Part shown: in pieces, positions 62,208 to 64,000 of the stretch
Layout: each line of letters starts with the position of its first letter
How positions within the stretch are numbered: the stretch's first letter is position 1
From: DATFVA01 sp963745945
GTDB lineage: Bacteria > Bacteroidota > Ignavibacteria > Ignavibacteriales > Ignavibacteriaceae
Direction: 5' to 3'
Assembly: GCA_963745945.1 (NCBI GenBank)
Contig: CAVUZG010000005.1
Span: forward strand, 1-64,000
Length of the DNA: 64,000 bases
Made by a program: the position numbers and the translations under genes
Notes under the pieces: generated by a model
Databases searched by the model: none
Seen by the model: the letters and a program-made list of their open reading frames with translations, nothing else
What the model was told of the DNA's origin: nothing

Positions 62208-63260
62208 ATGCCAAAACTAAGATTTATGACGCTTGCCCGCTTCATAATTGAACAGGAGAAACTTCACCCGGAAGCAACAGGTGAATTATCAAACATCTTG
62301 CACGATCTTTCACTTGCTGCCAAGGTAATTTCTCTTGAAGTTAATAAAGCCGGGCTGGTTGATATTCTTGGATTTACAGGGGATAACAATGTTCATGGCG
62401 AACAGGTAAAAAAACTTGATATGTTTGCACACGATATGCTCTTCAGAGCAATGGATCATGGAGGGCACCTTTGTGTTATGGCATCCGAAGAAGAAGCCGA
62501 TATAATGCATATTCCCGGAGAATTTGAACTTGGGAAATATGTATTAATGTTTGATCCGCTGGACGGTTCTTCAAATATTGACGCGAATGTAAGTATAGGA
62601 ACTATTTTTTCTATTTACCGCCGGGTTACTCCTGATGGTGGTCCCGGAACTCTTGAAGATCTTCTTCAGCCGGGCTATAAACAGGTTGCTGCTGGATATG
62701 TAGTGTATGGTTCCAGTACAATTCTGGTTTATACTGCTGGTCATGGTGTGCATGGGTTCACTCTCGATCCTTCTTTTGGAGAATTTCTTCTTTCTCACGA
62801 GGATATTAAAATTCCTAAGAAGGGAAAAATATACAGCATAAATGAAGGGAATTATCTTTATTGGCATCCGGGTCTAAAAAAATATATTAAATATCTTCAG
62901 GAATATGATAAACCGACAGAGAGACCGTATTCAACAAGATACATCGGCTCAATGGTCGCAGATATTCACAGAACCCTATTGTACGGTGGAATATTTATGT
63001 ATCCGGCTGATTCACGGCACCCGAATGGAAAACTTCGTTTACTTTATGAATGTAATCCTGTTTCTTTTATAATTGAAGCAGCAGGCGGAAGTGCTTCTAA
63101 CGGGAAACAAAGGATTCTCGATCTTCAACCTGAAAAACTTCATCAAAGGACGCCGATTTTTGCCGGAAGTGAACAGGACGTTCAGAAGGTAGTAGAATTC
63201 ATGGCAGCAGAGGAAAAAGAAGAGAAAGTAAAAGAGGAGCTTTCTACTCAGAAAAATTAA
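62208..63260 (+). CDS. fbp: Class I fructose-1,6-bisphosphatase
   Basis: 350 residues. The metal site is FDPLDGSSNIDANVSIGTIF near 110. SEEEAD near 86, VYGSSTILVYTAGHGVHGFT, the substrate Arg region RYIGSMVADIHR and GGIFMYPAD complete the class I pattern. The enzyme removes the 1-phosphate of fructose-1,6-bisphosphate in gluconeogenesis. GGGAGAG precedes ATG 62208. The tail is charged (EEKEEKVKEELS). Confidence 0.96.
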   Translation: MPKLRFMTLARFIIEQEKLHPEATGELSNILHDLSLAAKVISLEVNKAGLVDILGFTGDNNVHGEQVKKLDMFAHDMLFRAMDHGGHLCVMASEEEADIMHIPGEFELGKYVLMFDPLDGSSNIDANVSIGTIFSIYRRVTPDGGPGTLEDLLQPGYKQVAAGYVVYGSSTILVYTAGHGVHGFTLDPSFGEFLLSHEDIKIPKKGKIYSINEGNYLYWHPGLKKYIKYLQEYDKPTERPYSTRYIGSMVADIHRTLLYGGIFMYPADSRHPNGKLRLLYECNPVSFIIEAAGGSASNGKQRILDLQPEKLHQRTPIFAGSEQDVQKVVEFMAAEEKEEKVKEELSTQKN

Positions 63261-63265
63261 ACTTA

Positions 63266-63532
63266 TTATTTCTTTATTTTTTCTAATTCACTACTGATTT
63301 TTGAAGCTAACTCTTCGGGAGTAATTCCATCGAGAACCAGCTTATTGGTTTTCACTATTACTTCCGGCGAGTCTCCTTCCCCCATCATATGTTTATAAAG
63401 ACAGAAGCCAAGCCTGTTCCTGTCATTTATAATCGGAAGGTATTGCTTCAATCCATCAACAATATTATATACCTGTTTTTCAACAGAATCATCAGGAAAT
63501 TGATTTGTTCCTGGAGATTGCAAAGTTGTCAT
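63266..63532 (-). CDS. Small hypothetical protein
   Basis: 88 residues from ATG 63532, chosen because AAGGGA lies 8 bp upstream. Longer in-frame starts (63547 and 63586) lack a Shine-Dalgarno and would only add a hydrophobic stretch. The protein is mostly helical (VEKQVYNIVDGLKQYLPIIN, and TPEELASKISSELEKIKK). No family recognised. It is convergent with fbp, 5 bp away, without a hairpin between them. Confidence 0.62.
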   Translation of the reverse strand: MTTLQSPGTNQFPDDSVEKQVYNIVDGLKQYLPIINDRNRLGFCLYKHMMGEGDSPEVIVKTNKLVLDGITPEELASKISSELEKIKK

Positions 63533-63644
63533 TAAAATTCCCTTCATTTGACTGCTAAAAATAAACAGAAGTACGAAAAACGACAAATGAATTTATCATT
63601 TATTGTTTCAGTCGTTGCGGTTTTTAATTAAATTTAATGCCTGA

Positions 63645-64000
63645 ATGAATAAAGAAAACGAGATACTGAACCTTTCAGTTAAAAAGATTCTGATTATAAG
63701 ACTTAGTTCTCTGGGAGATATACTTCTAACTACTCCTTTTATAAGAAGTCTGAAAAACAAGCATCAATCTGTGCAACTGGATTTTATTTTAAAAAAGCAT
63801 TACCAGGACGCACTAAAATTCAATCCCCACATAACAAATCTTTTTTTATACGATACTCCAAAAGAAAATATTTCAATCCTGATCTCAGAATTGAAAAAAG
63901 AAAAATATGATCTTATCATCGACTTACAGAATAATTTCCGTTCGGCAGAGATAGTTAAATCTCTAAAAATCAAAACATTAAAATTCAATAAAAGATCGTT
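63645..64000 (+). CDS. Glycosyltransferase family 9 (heptosyltransferase), partial
   Basis: ATG 63645; the gene runs off the right edge after 118 codons. The N-terminal GT9 pattern is clear: KKILIIRLSSLGDILLTTPF (about 13-32), then LDFILKKHY and KEKYDLIIDLQNNFRSAE. It is a second heptosyltransferase-like gene beside the one at 13.3-14.3 kb and probably acts on LPS or another cell-surface glycan. The acceptor-binding C-terminal half is outside the window. Confidence 0.88.
   Translation, partial: MNKENEILNLSVKKILIIRLSSLGDILLTTPFIRSLKNKHQSVQLDFILKKHYQDALKFNPHITNLFLYDTPKENISILISELKKEKYDLIIDLQNNFRSAEIVKSLKIKTLKFNKRS

Overview
The window looks like a chromosome segment of an AT-rich, non-photosynthetic member of the Bacteroidetes/Chlorobi (FCB) group, most like Ignavibacteria. 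Four things support this. Several secreted proteins end in the type IX secretion (T9SS) sorting domain with the NYPNPFNP box. One promoter fits the Bacteroidetes pattern TTTG-N19-TAAATTTG. Outer-membrane biogenesis genes (Omp85, LptE, Mla) are present. There are also GWxTD, SPOR and PEGA proteins of the kind common in this group. The assignment is inference from sequence features; no 16S gene is in the window.

Layout. 0-1.6 kb: 5S rRNA, a shared terminator, a YCII protein and a TIGR01777 oxidoreductase. 1.9-5.0 kb: two decayed T9SS cargo genes, one with a cupredoxin domain. 5.0-15.1 kb: a mostly co-directional housekeeping and envelope block (sugar transferase, miaB, SPOR protein, metallo-hydrolase, sigma-54 activator, lptE, glycosyltransferases, alkyladenine glycosylase, DUF3108). 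15.2-16.0 kb: a RES-Xre toxin-antitoxin pair with a palindrome at its promoter. 16.1-25.5 kb: CPBP protease, DUF2007, cdsA, rimO, GWxTD protein, PfkB kinase, Omp85 protein, UbiA prenyltransferase, rnhB and yraN. 27.6-30.2 kb: an mlaEFD lipid-transport operon, then uvrA. 33.2-38.5 kb: an accessory region with an 86-bp direct repeat on either side of 3.1 kb of orphan genes, a 42-bp minisatellite, and a Shedu-type nuclease locus preceded by a WYL-like gene. 38.5-48.7 kb: a very large HExxH/TolB-propeller/beta-barrel protein, then a lipoprotein, sigma-54 activator, Ser/Thr kinase and membrane protein group. 48.9-54.1 kb: WG-repeat protein, a T-rich-flanked three-way-junction terminator, two T9SS cargo genes and an AraC-type regulator. 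54.3-64.0 kb: leuS, a GxxExxY gene, serS, an asymmetric heterodimeric ABC exporter, fbp and a partial heptosyltransferase.

The best candidate for a little-described system is the locus at 36.67-38.03 kb: a small WYL-like protein followed by an SduA/DUF4263 nuclease that is split into two overlapping frames. It lies beside a repeat-bounded cassette of unknown genes. A second theme is that all the broken reading frames I found lie in exported-protein genes or in the Shedu gene, while the housekeeping genes are intact. No tRNA, CRISPR array, insertion sequence or integrase was found.
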